A program made the translations under genes and the position numbers. From positions 35,720 through 99,719 of the forward strand of contig NZ_FOQF01000012.1 in the NCBI RefSeq assembly GCF_900113655.1: a stretch of 64,000 nt of DNA, read 5' to 3'. Below the pieces are notes generated by a model. The model searched no databases. It saw only the letters and a program-made list of their open reading frames with translations, and was not told the origin of the DNA. Positions 55,580 to 63,899 of this stretch are shown piece after piece. Every line of letters begins with the position of its first letter. The first letter of the stretch is position 1. This DNA comes from Pseudobutyrivibrio sp. OR37. Lineage in GTDB: Bacteria; Bacillota; Clostridia; Lachnospirales; Lachnospiraceae.

Positions 55580-56368
55580 ATGGGAATATTTGTAATTATT
55601 CTATTAATTATTGTTGTTTCTTTCATAAGCGCAATATCCAATACTCCAGAGGCAATTGGGAAAAAAGGTGAAAATAAAATAGAAAAAGATCTAAATAATA
55701 TTAATTTTTGGGGCTATGAAGGATATTGCTTAAGGAATATTTATGTTCCTAGAAAAAATGGAGAGACTTCAGAAATAGATTTGTTATATATAACGCGTAA
55801 AGGATTCTTTGTAATCGAAAGTAAAAACTATAGTGGCTATATTTTCGGAGATGATAGACGTCAACAGTGGACAAGTACACTTTATGGTGGGACAAATTGG
55901 TATGGAGGTAGTAAAGTCAACAAATACAAGTTTTATAACCCTGTTTGGCAAAACAATACACATATTACAGCATTAAAAGAATATCTGGGTGATATTTCAG
56001 CGATATCTATAATTGTGTTTGGTGGAAATTGTGAATTGAAAGATGTAAATGTTAGTAAAGAAAATGTTTATATTTGCTATGAGAAAAAACTTAAGAAACT
56101 AATGAAAAAGATTTGGGAGAGTACTCCTACCTATTATAGTAAGGAAGAGCTAAGAGTTTTTTATAATACTCTCCTGCCACTTACAGATGTATCTAGTGAA
56201 AAGAAAAAACTTCATGTTCAAAAAATAAATGAAAAACAACAAGGAGATGTTTGTCCTAGGTGTGGAGGAGCTTTAGTATTAAGACAAGCAAAAAATGGAA
56301 TATATGCTGGAAACAGTTTTTATGGATGCTCGAATTACCCCAAGTGTAAATTTATAAAAAATATATAA
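55580..56368 (+). CDS. NERD nuclease-related protein with C-terminal zinc finger
   Basis: A 262-residue protein. A membrane segment at about residues 3-20 is followed by a NERD domain with the nuclease-like motif EID (65-67) and ESK (80-82). A topoisomerase-type C4 zinc finger closes the protein (CPRCGG near 228 and CSNYPKC near 250). NERD proteins are found in many genomes, sometimes in defence islands. The catalytic residues of the PD-(D/E)xK fold look intact. It has a perfect promoter of its own and GAGG before the ATG. Confidence 0.85.
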   Translation: MGIFVIILLIIVVSFISAISNTPEAIGKKGENKIEKDLNNINFWGYEGYCLRNIYVPRKNGETSEIDLLYITRKGFFVIESKNYSGYIFGDDRRQQWTSTLYGGTNWYGGSKVNKYKFYNPVWQNNTHITALKEYLGDISAISIIVFGGNCELKDVNVSKENVYICYEKKLKKLMKKIWESTPTYYSKEELRVFYNTLLPLTDVSSEKKKLHVQKINEKQQGDVCPRCGGALVLRQAKNGIYAGNSFYGCSNYPKCKFIKNI

Positions 56369-56379
56369 ATCTGGAAAAA

Positions 56380-56432
56380 GAAGAAGAAGAGAGCGAGAAA
56401 TAGGAATATTGTACGCTCTCTTCTTCTTTGTA
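56380..56432. terminator. bidirectional terminator between convergent genes
   Basis: AAGAAGAAGAGAGCG pairs with CGCTCTCTTCTTCTT over 15 bp. It lies between the NERD gene and the nuclease gene on the other strand. Confidence 0.8.
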
Positions 56433-56454
56433 ATAAATGTAAATTACCTATAAA

Positions 56455-58056
56455 TTACAATCGATTAAATATACTTATCGTTTCGCGGCTATCTACATAT
56501 AATACACCGTCCTCTTTTATAGAGGATAATTTACCTTCATCTACCAATGCTTGGATTTTTTCTTTGGACATACCATAACTAGCAAGCAACGAATATGCTT
56601 GTTCAAAGGAATAGTACCCTGGTTTCTTAGGATGCATTTTAGCTGGATGGACATATTCTCGTCGAGAAGGTCTTTTTCGATTGATAAAAGCTTCATCATA
56701 AATTGAGATATCAAGTCCTAATAGTTTTACCATCCGAAGTTCATCTAGAGCATCTCCCAATGCATTATGTGTTTCTGTATAATTTATTTCTCCAAGATAA
56801 TGCATCATATCTGAAACTTTGAATCCCTTTTTGATTTTACCTGTAGCGCAAAGACTAATATTATTGGGAATTTGCTCATTGTACTGTTTGTAGGCTGCAA
56901 TATCAGCAATATCGCACCAAGAATAATTACTCAATTCAGGCAATCTATCGTAGTCAAATTTTCCACAATAAGCTAAAAGTCTATCTGTGCCGTATGCTTC
57001 TAGTTGATTCTTTATTATAGCCATAATATTAGGACGAGAATCAATAATTGGTTCTTTAATATTTTCTAAGAAGAGCATATTCCCATACATTGAAGGAGTT
57101 TCGTAAAGGGAATTGACTATATAATATCCTGACCATAATTCGTGCATGTTTGTTTTATCAGCAATCACAACACCTAAAGAAATAACCTGATCCATAAAAT
57201 TAGTTTCTATATCAATTACTGCAAATGTATTCGTTGCTATTTGGGTATTTTTTACGGGAGCAGCATATGCTTGACCATATCCAATTACATTTTTTTCTAT
57301 TTCATGGATGATGCCTTCTTTGATTTTACTAATCTCACATATATAAGCTTTATTTAAACGCGGGTTATAAATACCTATTTTTGAAATATTATTAAAACAG
57401 TCAAATGTTGAGTGCTGCCCCATTATCCAATACATAAGGATTTGTAGGTATTGTGCTTCACTCGGATTGTTTTTTATGGTTTTTATATCCCATAAAGTAT
57501 CTTCGGTTAAAATATCTCCATCACCAGCACCTATCTTCTCTGTATATCCCCCATCGAAAGTAAAACCTAATTTTTTTATATCACTAGTTTCTATAAAAAA
57601 TCGATGTGTTCTCATAACCATGTATCTAACGTGTTCACAGGTTACTTTACTAGGTTTTAGATTTCTGTAATCTACTATCTCAGTCGGATTCCTATAAAAT
57701 AGATCAAATGCTGCTAGTTGATAAGCGGCTCGTATAGATTCATCGTCCAAATCAATAATGATTTCTCCTAATATCTCTGCAATCTTTAGAGCATTAGTGA
57801 ATCCAAAAATAGTTTCAGCTATTTTTGCACCTTTATATGAAATATCAAATGCCTTTCGTACATCTTCTCCGTTTAACAAAAAGCGGCTTAAATAGTCAAC
57901 AACCATTCCTGTTAAACCATAATCCATATTTTCTTTTTTGTAATCAGTATCAATATTTGTCCAGTAGTCAGTATTGACGACTTCAAAATCAGAAATGCCT
58001 ATAAAACCTCCTGCAGGTTGAGGATAAGTTTTTGCCACACTCCAAACGGTACTCAT
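56455..58056 (-). CDS. RecB-like nuclease fused to DnaQ-like exonuclease
   Basis: A 533-residue protein. The N-terminal half (about 130-215) has a RecB-like PD-(D/E)xK pattern: GDGD (D179, D181), D190 x K192 and Q202 followed by a Tyr. The second half has a DEDDh exonuclease: D282 and E284 in VIDIET, D368, H430 and D435 in THNALGDAL. The C-terminal 90 residues may form a helical domain. I know no common family with this exact pairing, so it might be a defence nuclease. A GGAGG ribosome binding site precedes the ATG. Confidence 0.7.
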   Translation of the reverse strand: MSTVWSVAKTYPQPAGGFIGISDFEVVNTDYWTNIDTDYKKENMDYGLTGMVVDYLSRFLLNGEDVRKAFDISYKGAKIAETIFGFTNALKIAEILGEIIIDLDDESIRAAYQLAAFDLFYRNPTEIVDYRNLKPSKVTCEHVRYMVMRTHRFFIETSDIKKLGFTFDGGYTEKIGAGDGDILTEDTLWDIKTIKNNPSEAQYLQILMYWIMGQHSTFDCFNNISKIGIYNPRLNKAYICEISKIKEGIIHEIEKNVIGYGQAYAAPVKNTQIATNTFAVIDIETNFMDQVISLGVVIADKTNMHELWSGYYIVNSLYETPSMYGNMLFLENIKEPIIDSRPNIMAIIKNQLEAYGTDRLLAYCGKFDYDRLPELSNYSWCDIADIAAYKQYNEQIPNNISLCATGKIKKGFKVSDMMHYLGEINYTETHNALGDALDELRMVKLLGLDISIYDEAFINRKRPSRREYVHPAKMHPKKPGYYSFEQAYSLLASYGMSKEKIQALVDEGKLSSIKEDGVLYVDSRETISIFNRL

Positions 58057-58101
58057 AATATTTTACCTCCAATTAATTGATTGTTTTTGCTGTAAATAAA
58101 C

Positions 58102-58143
58102 AAAAAGCACCTAATCCTGACCTAGCCTGTCCTGATTAGATGC
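58102..58143 (-). promoter_or_regulatory. hairpin upstream of the nuclease gene
   Basis: On the minus strand GCATCTAATC pairs with GATTAGGTGC (one wobble) and is followed by TTTTTG, a terminator form. It lies in the upstream region of the nuclease gene and could end transcription from the old AbiH locus. Confidence 0.55.
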
Positions 58144-58377
58144 GTACATTACCTTTAGTTACCGTATCGTTAGTCTGTATGCCTGTTCTTTCCTAAACTG
58201 TTCTGTTCTTTTTCAAAATGGAATTCTTCTTTCGGCTAAAGAATACCATTCTAACCTTTGTAAAAGCTCAAGTAGTGTGCCGAAATAACACCACTGTCAA
58301 CACCTTGCTAGTATATTACATTAATAAACACAATTATTCAACAATAATTTATACCATTGACGAAATTTTAAGTTAGA

Positions 58378-58602
58378 TTACCATCTTCGGCACTTACAAA
58401 CTTTATAACCATAATTTCTAATTTTTTGTATGTATTCTGGATTATTATCCCAATCAAATTTATTAAAATACCATTTCACCTTTTTGGGATTGATTTTCTT
58501 ACTAATTTCATCTATATAACACATATCTACATTAGAAAAAGAGAATCCATATGAATATATTCTATTAATTTTATTAAGCTTATTGAAAAAAAATGATTCC
58601 TT
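58378..58602 (-). pseudogene. C-terminal fragment of an AbiH-family abortive infection protein
   Basis: A 74-codon open frame with no start codon. Its IYSYGFSFSNVDMCYIDEI and VKWYFNKFDW segments match the C-terminus of AbiH proteins (I..YGHSLS..D..Y...I). A stop codon precedes the fragment, so it is a truncated relic. The AbiH product normally stops phage infection by killing or arresting the cell. No other part of the gene is left here. Confidence 0.6.
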
Positions 58603-58632
58603 TTAATGGCGCAAGCAAGCTTGTCCCAATAA

Positions 58633-58749
58633 TCAACTATTATTTAGCAGTTCTGCTTTCTTTTTGTCGAACTCTTCTTGGGTGATAATGCCATCATCCA
58701 AGAATTCTTTATACTTTCGAATGGCCTCAGCATTATTAACTTCTCTATC
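58633..58749 (-). pseudogene. SHOCT-domain remnant
   Basis: A 38-codon open frame without a start reads AIRKYKEFLDDGIITQEEF and KKKAELL, the classic SHOCT motif found at the C-terminus of various proteins. A stop codon precedes it directly. It is a relic, and what the rest of the protein was is unknown. Confidence 0.6.
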
Positions 58750-58870
58750 TTAAAAGTTCATATTGCATTTAAAGTTACTTGTAGAATCTTACGAATCTAT
58801 AGCATCAAAGTTTCAACATTCTAATTTTGACCTTTCTATTCTAACAAAAAGAAAATCTACAGTTAATATA

Positions 58871-59602
58871 TTAAATAGGAATAATACTAATATCTTCAGG
58901 ATGAATATTATGTTTAATAATACGTGAACACTCAGGTGGAATATCTTTATCCCATATTATTTTGGATAAAATAGAGACCAGCATAGCATGTGACATAGCT
59001 TCAGGGTCATCCATATCATCTACCGTCACTAAAAAATCAAGTCTATAAGCAGTACCATTATCTCGTAACAAATCGTATATTGGGGGACATGACGTCCTTA
59101 ATTCCTCTGCCAATTCCCCTCCAATAATTTTACAATATTGCTCTTTGAACCACTCGTCTTCATAAGTAGTGAAATTAATATGTCCACCGTTAGTACCATC
59201 AACATCTGCATATTTTTGTTTATACCATTTTTCTAAACAAAAAAGGGCTTTTTGAATATCTGATTTAGATACATTGTAGTTTTCAAGCGTTTTTTTCATA
59301 CTCTCGCTATAGTTATCCCACGAATTAATCTTTAGCCCTTGAGATTCGATTATCTCTCTATTTATCAGCTTTGTGTAATGGTGCCCTAAAATCTTCATCT
59401 TAACCGATTTATCGTAAAACTGTGGACATAAAACATTTATTTTATATTGTGTAATTCTTTCTTTTATATAAAACTCAGCATCTTCATACTTAGCTACATC
59501 TTCATTTTTTAAATTCAATAAATTATATTTATTTGCTATTTTTTCTGCCTCATTATATAAGCAGAAACACCAAGAGTTTGTATCAAAACTATCTATCTTC
59601 AT
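58871..59602 (-). CDS. protein of unknown function in the defence island
   Basis: A 243-residue, charged, soluble protein with several Trp and Cys residues (WCFCLYNEAEKIANKYN near residues 11-27, GHHYTKLINRE near 73). I do not recognise any family. No signal peptide or membrane segment is visible. The only ribosome-binding-site-like AGAGG is about 13 nt away, so the start may be imprecise. It lies between the AbiH/SHOCT relics and the AbiG locus, so a role in defence is possible but not shown. Confidence 0.6.
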   Translation of the reverse strand: MKIDSFDTNSWCFCLYNEAEKIANKYNLLNLKNEDVAKYEDAEFYIKERITQYKINVLCPQFYDKSVKMKILGHHYTKLINREIIESQGLKINSWDNYSESMKKTLENYNVSKSDIQKALFCLEKWYKQKYADVDGTNGGHINFTTYEDEWFKEQYCKIIGGELAEELRTSCPPIYDLLRDNGTAYRLDFLVTVDDMDDPEAMSHAMLVSILSKIIWDKDIPPECSRIIKHNIHPEDISIIPI

Positions 59603-59654
59603 GTTATTAATATATCCTCTGAATATGTGAGTTTCATAGGTGAAATTATTAATC

Positions 59655-59783
59655 CTATTTATTCATATGTTGAACTTCTTCAATATATCCAGCAGTAACT
59701 ATTCCAGCTGGTAATGCTACTATGGCGATTCCAAAGAATGATGAAATCATAGTAATAATCTTAGCTGACCATTTAGACCTCTC
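59655..59783 (-). pseudogene. C-terminal fragment of an ion-channel protein
   Basis: A 42-codon startless frame, starting right after the AbiGii stop codon, reads IITMISSFFGIAIVALPAGI and then VTAGYIEEV. This is the S6 segment of a voltage-gated-like potassium channel, whose selectivity filter and upstream helices are missing. It is a relic. Confidence 0.55.
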
Positions 59784-59784
59784 A

Positions 59785-61026
59785 CTAAACAATACTTTCT
59801 TCTTCGATTTTTTCTGCATCTTTTAGTAAGTGCTCATGACTCTTTAATGCTTTAGATTCATCAATCTCCACATCATCCGGCAAGAAATAAATCTTAGATT
59901 CATATAATTGTTTACCTTCTTTACCAATAAGTTTTAGTTTGAATATATTGTTATCATAGTCCAATATGGACTCTTCTTCACAAAGTCTTGCATTAAAAAT
60001 ACCAGATAATATGATTACTTCGATATCCACTCCTAAAACTTCTATTCGCTTTTTTTCTACAAACTCAATATAATTTTCATTATTACCAATTAATCCTCTA
60101 ACAAAATCCTTTGACAAATCGTGGCCATCTAGAGATACAGAATCACAATCAATTCTAAAGGGATTATTATCAATTAATGATCGATACAAGCTATTAACAT
60201 TTCTTGCATCTATTGTTTTAATACCTTTATTTACTGTAAATCTTTTATTTAAATGATTTTCTAATGAGACAACACGTTTCCAAAACTTAATGATATTTAG
60301 CGGTATTTTTTTCATATTCGGAGTATTATTAACCACTAAATGATGTTCATTAATATGTAGCCTATTATCACAAATAGCGTTTATTAATTGGTATGATTCC
60401 AACATATCAGTTGCACTATTGGCATTCTCACTACTAATGTCAAATGCAAAACGTATATTTTCAATATGCTCTGGATCTATGTAATAAGTAAACTGAAAAC
60501 ACGATGTTTTATCTGATACATATTTTCGCTCATAAACACTATCGTTTGGTTGTCGTAACAAAATTAAATCTTTCTTTATATTACCATCCCCTATTTTCAG
60601 CTCAATCACCTCATTCATTGGGGGTGGCATTAAAAACATACGAGCCTCTTTAATCTCTATATTAGAAAATGGATATGAGCCTATTTTTTCTATTGGAATT
60701 TTATTTCCATTTAAGTCAATACAATGATTTGAATCACCGATTATATTTAGAGCTGTTTGTGAATTATATAGATATTCTGCGATAGTCTGGCTTGTAATAT
60801 CTGAAACATTCTTGAGGGCTTTCTTTGCCTTCTCAGGAATCTCTACTTTAAATGTTATATTTGTTTCTCCAGATGTCGATGTTACAGCAAAAAAATCATC
60901 AGTAACTTTTGAATATGTTAACCCTTCCGGTAAATCCGAATCAATAGCCTTTTGTAAAGCACTAGAAACATTTCCATCAAATATTTGTTCATCCTGAAAA
61001 ACAGAATTAAAATCGGAAAACATCAT
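59785..61026 (-). CDS. abortive infection protein AbiGii-like (toxin component)
   Basis: A 413-residue soluble protein. It begins MMFSDFNSVF and contains DLPEGLTYSKV near residue 33 and LNGNKIPIEKI near 115, a layout I recognise from AbiGii of lactococcal AbiG systems (about 400 residues). It overlaps the AbiGi gene by 4 nt (ATGA). In lactococci AbiG blocks phage RNA synthesis. AbiGii is usually regarded as the toxin and AbiGi as the antitoxin. The assignment is by memory of the family and needs a search. The start at 61026 is supported by the overlap. Confidence 0.65.
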   Translation of the reverse strand: MMFSDFNSVFQDEQIFDGNVSSALQKAIDSDLPEGLTYSKVTDDFFAVTSTSGETNITFKVEIPEKAKKALKNVSDITSQTIAEYLYNSQTALNIIGDSNHCIDLNGNKIPIEKIGSYPFSNIEIKEARMFLMPPPMNEVIELKIGDGNIKKDLILLRQPNDSVYERKYVSDKTSCFQFTYYIDPEHIENIRFAFDISSENANSATDMLESYQLINAICDNRLHINEHHLVVNNTPNMKKIPLNIIKFWKRVVSLENHLNKRFTVNKGIKTIDARNVNSLYRSLIDNNPFRIDCDSVSLDGHDLSKDFVRGLIGNNENYIEFVEKKRIEVLGVDIEVIILSGIFNARLCEEESILDYDNNIFKLKLIGKEGKQLYESKIYFLPDDVEIDESKALKSHEHLLKDAEKIEEESIV

Positions 61027-61796
61027 ATATCTTCTTTTAAATCCTCCCATATTAGTATTTTTGTAAATAATTGTGCTCGTTCTTTTACACTTAAGCTAAG
61101 TTCATCAATAAGTGAAATCAACTCAAGAGCATCAGTTCGTGTAGCAACAATTATATATTTGATATCAGAGTATTTAAACGGCACCCATAGTGATTTTTCG
61201 AGCTCAATGGCATCATTATATTTTTTACTTGAAAAACCTTCTTTTCCATATAATACTTTTCCTATACCTACATCATCTGTATTAGCTATATAACGCCACT
61301 CGCATTCATCTGTAAAATTTTTTTCAATATTCCCATCTTTAGAAATATTAATACCCTGAAGTGGCTTCATATAGAACATTGTCGTTAATAGATAATTTTT
61401 TAATGGCGACCGTTCAGTTATAGACATAGCTTCATCGAAGGCTATCTTATAATCATTATACTTCGGTGAATTAGTATTTATGTAGTTTATAGGTTGAATG
61501 CCTTTTTCTATGCCCCATTTCTTTGAAAATGCTATTCCATAATATCCGTATGTGTTCATATGAGGCTCAATATTGTGCATATTAATGTCGCAAAAACAAA
61601 TCATAGGATAAAATAAGCTATTCTTACCTATATCTAAATATGATGTGTCTTCCTCGCAATATCTAGGAATAAGTGCAGAATCTCTGATTTTATCAAACAA
61701 AAATTTCTTTTCTCTCATAAAATGAAAAAGGCTGTTTGCACTTTGTTCACTCTTTATATATGGTGTGCTTTCAGGTGTATGTGTTAATTTTTCCAT
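61023..61796 (-). CDS. abortive infection protein AbiGi-like (antitoxin component)
   Basis: A 257-residue protein matching the AbiGi family. SANSLFHFMREKKFLFDKI near residue 20, IPRYCEEDTSYLD near 42 and MICFCDINMHNIEPHM near 65 are typical, as are YGIAFSKKWGIEKGI and a CEWRYIA segment. It precedes the AbiGii-like gene with a 4-nt overlap, matching the gene order and size ratio of the lactococcal AbiG operon. The ribosome binding site is weak. Confidence 0.75.
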   Translation of the reverse strand: MEKLTHTPESTPYIKSEQSANSLFHFMREKKFLFDKIRDSALIPRYCEEDTSYLDIGKNSLFYPMICFCDINMHNIEPHMNTYGYYGIAFSKKWGIEKGIQPINYINTNSPKYNDYKIAFDEAMSITERSPLKNYLLTTMFYMKPLQGINISKDGNIEKNFTDECEWRYIANTDDVGIGKVLYGKEGFSSKKYNDAIELEKSLWVPFKYSDIKYIIVATRTDALELISLIDELSLSVKERAQLFTKILIWEDLKEDI

Positions 61797-61825
61797 TTAT
61801 TGTATTCTCGCCTTAAATATGTATT

Positions 61826-62227
61826 TTATATTTTTTGTGATAAGACTTGATATAGCTTCATCAAAGCCGCCACACAATCTGATTCTGAAGTTTCTTTTAC
61901 AGAAAAACCGTACGCTTGCATTACAGCCTTATCATTGGCCGTGTGAGCTTTTTTGAGTTCAATCGGCATTGTAAGCGAATCGTATAAATCTGCAAGAGAA
62001 CTGTCAGGATATAAAGCTCTTGCCTCAAGAATAGCTTTCGGAGTCTGTTCAATACGTGTTTTTTGTTCATTAGTTGGTTTTGGCCAAGGGAATTTATTAT
62101 ATACAGCAGGCGAATATCTATAATCACTCTTTAACCTTCCGCAAACTATACCAATAAGACTTTCATCAATAAATAAGCTGTCATTTTTAGTATGGATACC
62201 CCAAATTTTCTTATCTTCGTTTGCCAT
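61826..62227 (-). pseudogene. C-terminal fragment of an MmeI-like restriction-modification enzyme
   Basis: A 133-codon frame with GRLKSDYRYSPAVYNKFPWP followed by YPDSSLADLYDSLTMP and KAHTANDKAVMQAYGF, the C-terminal segment of type IIL/MmeI-like DNA methyltransferase-nucleases (usually about 900 residues). The catalytic domains are lost. An ATG with GGAGGGG happens to stand before it, so a short protein may still be made. It is a relic of a restriction-modification gene in the same island. Confidence 0.75.
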
Positions 62228-62431
62228 GTGCCCCTCCGTTTTTCAGTCCCTTATCATCAAGACAATCAATAAGTAAATTATACGCCTGAAATATCTTTAA
62301 TAAAAGAATTGCATTTCGAACATTATCAAAATAAATAAGTGATAACTTCCATAATTAGCTAAACACAATTACTAAACATAAATGATGTATATTGATTGCA
62401 ACAATTGTATTTTTATTTTTGAGGTATTTAT

Positions 62432-63505
62432 ATGGCAAAAAGTTATTTGATTCTTTTGATTGCTGCTGTTATGTTACTTACAGTCGGTTGTGTTTCTGAT
62501 AAAGAATATAAAGAACTTGAGGAAAGGGTATCATTTCTTGAATCACTTCATGGTGTAAGCCACAATGATATTCCCGATGAAACTGAACAATCAGAAGATG
62601 TTTCGTCCATGCAATCAGTCTCTACCGACAATTATATTTACGATATAAGTTCTTTATCTACCGACGAGATAGTAAAAGACTGTATGTATTATTTTGGCCT
62701 TTACCCTTCACAAGGTCAATTTGTAGATGATTTTGAGAAGTCCCTAAAATTATCCCCAGCATCTCGCCAATTTGATGTTTCTACCGAGAGTCAATATTAT
62801 TATAGTAAAGGATATTACTTCTACTACTACAAATCTAGTAATGACACCAAACCAACCCATGATGCTATATGCTCAATATTCATAGGCGGACTTAAAAATG
62901 AAATGGATGGTAGTATAGGTATTGTTTCAGATTCTGAACGAAAAAACTATCCTGCTATAGATTTGAAGATATATATTATTAACTACGATCGTGCGGCCGA
63001 ACTATACGAAAAATTATCTGAATCACTAAAACCATATTACAGCTCAAGTAAAGATTCTAGAGAAGGAACATATTGGTCTTGCAAAGCGAGAAACCTGTAT
63101 GACTCTTACACATTTTTATCCATGGAAAAGAAAGCTGATTATTATGAGATAACCTTATCTGTAGATTCTACCCTTTTTAGAAATAAATCAGATGAATCTA
63201 CCAATACTACTCTCAGCACCAATAATTATGATAAGGTAATGGAGAAATCTTCATCTATTACATCCCAAAAGAATGATACAAAACACTCCTCAGGTCCTTT
63301 AGCTATAGCTAAAACTGGAGGCTTACGAATTAAGTCCGAAGCCAATACCGATTCAGAAGTCATTGCCCAATTATCAGAAGGAGAGTCTGTAGCCATACTT
63401 GACAATACTCAGAATGATGAGTGGATCAAGGTAGATTATAACGGTGACGAAGGATATATTTATTCAGAATATGTAGATATAAAATACCCTTCTTCAATTG
63501 AATAA
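62432..63505 (+). CDS. lipoprotein with SH3-like domain
   Basis: A 357-residue exported protein. A signal peptide ends in the lipobox LTVGC (about residues 16-20). A coiled-coil stretch (about 23-42), a middle domain of unknown function (about 65-255) and a C-terminal bacterial SH3 domain (about 292-350, with GLRIKSEANTDSEVIAQL) follow. SH3 domains of this kind bind cell-wall peptide. A GAGG ribosome binding site precedes the ATG. It is a single gene at the right edge of the island. Confidence 0.8.
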   Translation: MAKSYLILLIAAVMLLTVGCVSDKEYKELEERVSFLESLHGVSHNDIPDETEQSEDVSSMQSVSTDNYIYDISSLSTDEIVKDCMYYFGLYPSQGQFVDDFEKSLKLSPASRQFDVSTESQYYYSKGYYFYYYKSSNDTKPTHDAICSIFIGGLKNEMDGSIGIVSDSERKNYPAIDLKIYIINYDRAAELYEKLSESLKPYYSSSKDSREGTYWSCKARNLYDSYTFLSMEKKADYYEITLSVDSTLFRNKSDESTNTTLSTNNYDKVMEKSSSITSQKNDTKHSSGPLAIAKTGGLRIKSEANTDSEVIAQLSEGESVAILDNTQNDEWIKVDYNGDEGYIYSEYVDIKYPSSIE

Positions 63506-63547
63506 TCCGCATCACTACATAATCTTATTCAAAATTGATCATTTCGA

Positions 63548-63572
63548 AAAGAGCGAGTTTTTCTCACTCTTT
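63548..63572 (+). terminator. possible terminator of the lipoprotein gene
   Basis: AAAGAGCGAG and CTCACTCTTT form a stem with one mismatch. The T tract is weak. Confidence 0.35.
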
Positions 63573-63684
63573 CACTAACTCGGTACTTCAAGAAGTCGAC
63601 GTCGCCTAACTAATAGTATTTACAGGGGGTGATAGCAACACCCATTCGTTAGATGCAATACGTTAAACAACACTAGCATTGATT

Positions 63685-63713
63685 AAAAAAAGAAAAGCCT
63701 CCCTTCGGAGGCC
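63685..63713 (-). terminator. minus-strand terminator
   Basis: GCCTCC and GGAGGC form a 6-bp stem with a CTTC loop. On the minus strand it runs into TTTTCTTTTTTT. No minus-strand gene lies upstream of it within the window, so it may block transcripts that come from the IS element on the right. Confidence 0.7.
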
Positions 63714-63743
63714 AATGTCATTAAGTTAAGAGGGATGTATAAA

Positions 63744-63778
63744 GATCTCTGCATCAGGAATGATGCAGGGGTCTTTTT
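63744..63778 (+). terminator. terminator at the left end of the IS element
   Basis: GATCTCTGCATC pairs with GATGCAGGGGTC (two wobbles) and is followed by TTTTTT. It would block read-through from the host into the transposase gene. Confidence 0.75.
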
Positions 63779-63812
63779 TCTATAAAGGGTTGACATTAAT
63801 GCAGAAAAGTGC

Positions 63813-63857
63813 GGCCGCTTTCGCTACTGATTATTTTCAGAGGTAGCGAAAGCGGCC
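63813..63857 (+). promoter_or_regulatory. strong stem-loop in the transposase leader
   Basis: GGCCGCTTTCGCTAC and GTAGCGAAAGCGGCC form a perfect 15-bp stem with a 15-nt loop. A second hairpin (63860-63888, TGAAATTGTAA/TTACAAATTTCA) follows directly, before the GGGAGG ribosome binding site. Stems like these hold down transposase translation in IS elements. Confidence 0.7.
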
Positions 63858-63899
63858 CTTGAAATTGTAAGTATATTTACAAATTTCAGGGAGGCGCAC

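Noticed and set aside
58160..58320. Possible structured RNA upstream of the nuclease gene
   Set aside because: A weak imperfect hairpin (AATGG/CCATT with ATTCTT/AAGAAT) is visible, but nothing supports a defined RNA.
63600..63665. tRNA-like or attachment-site structure around GGGGGTGATAGCAACACCC
   Set aside because: It has a short hairpin but no cloverleaf, CCA or integrase nearby.
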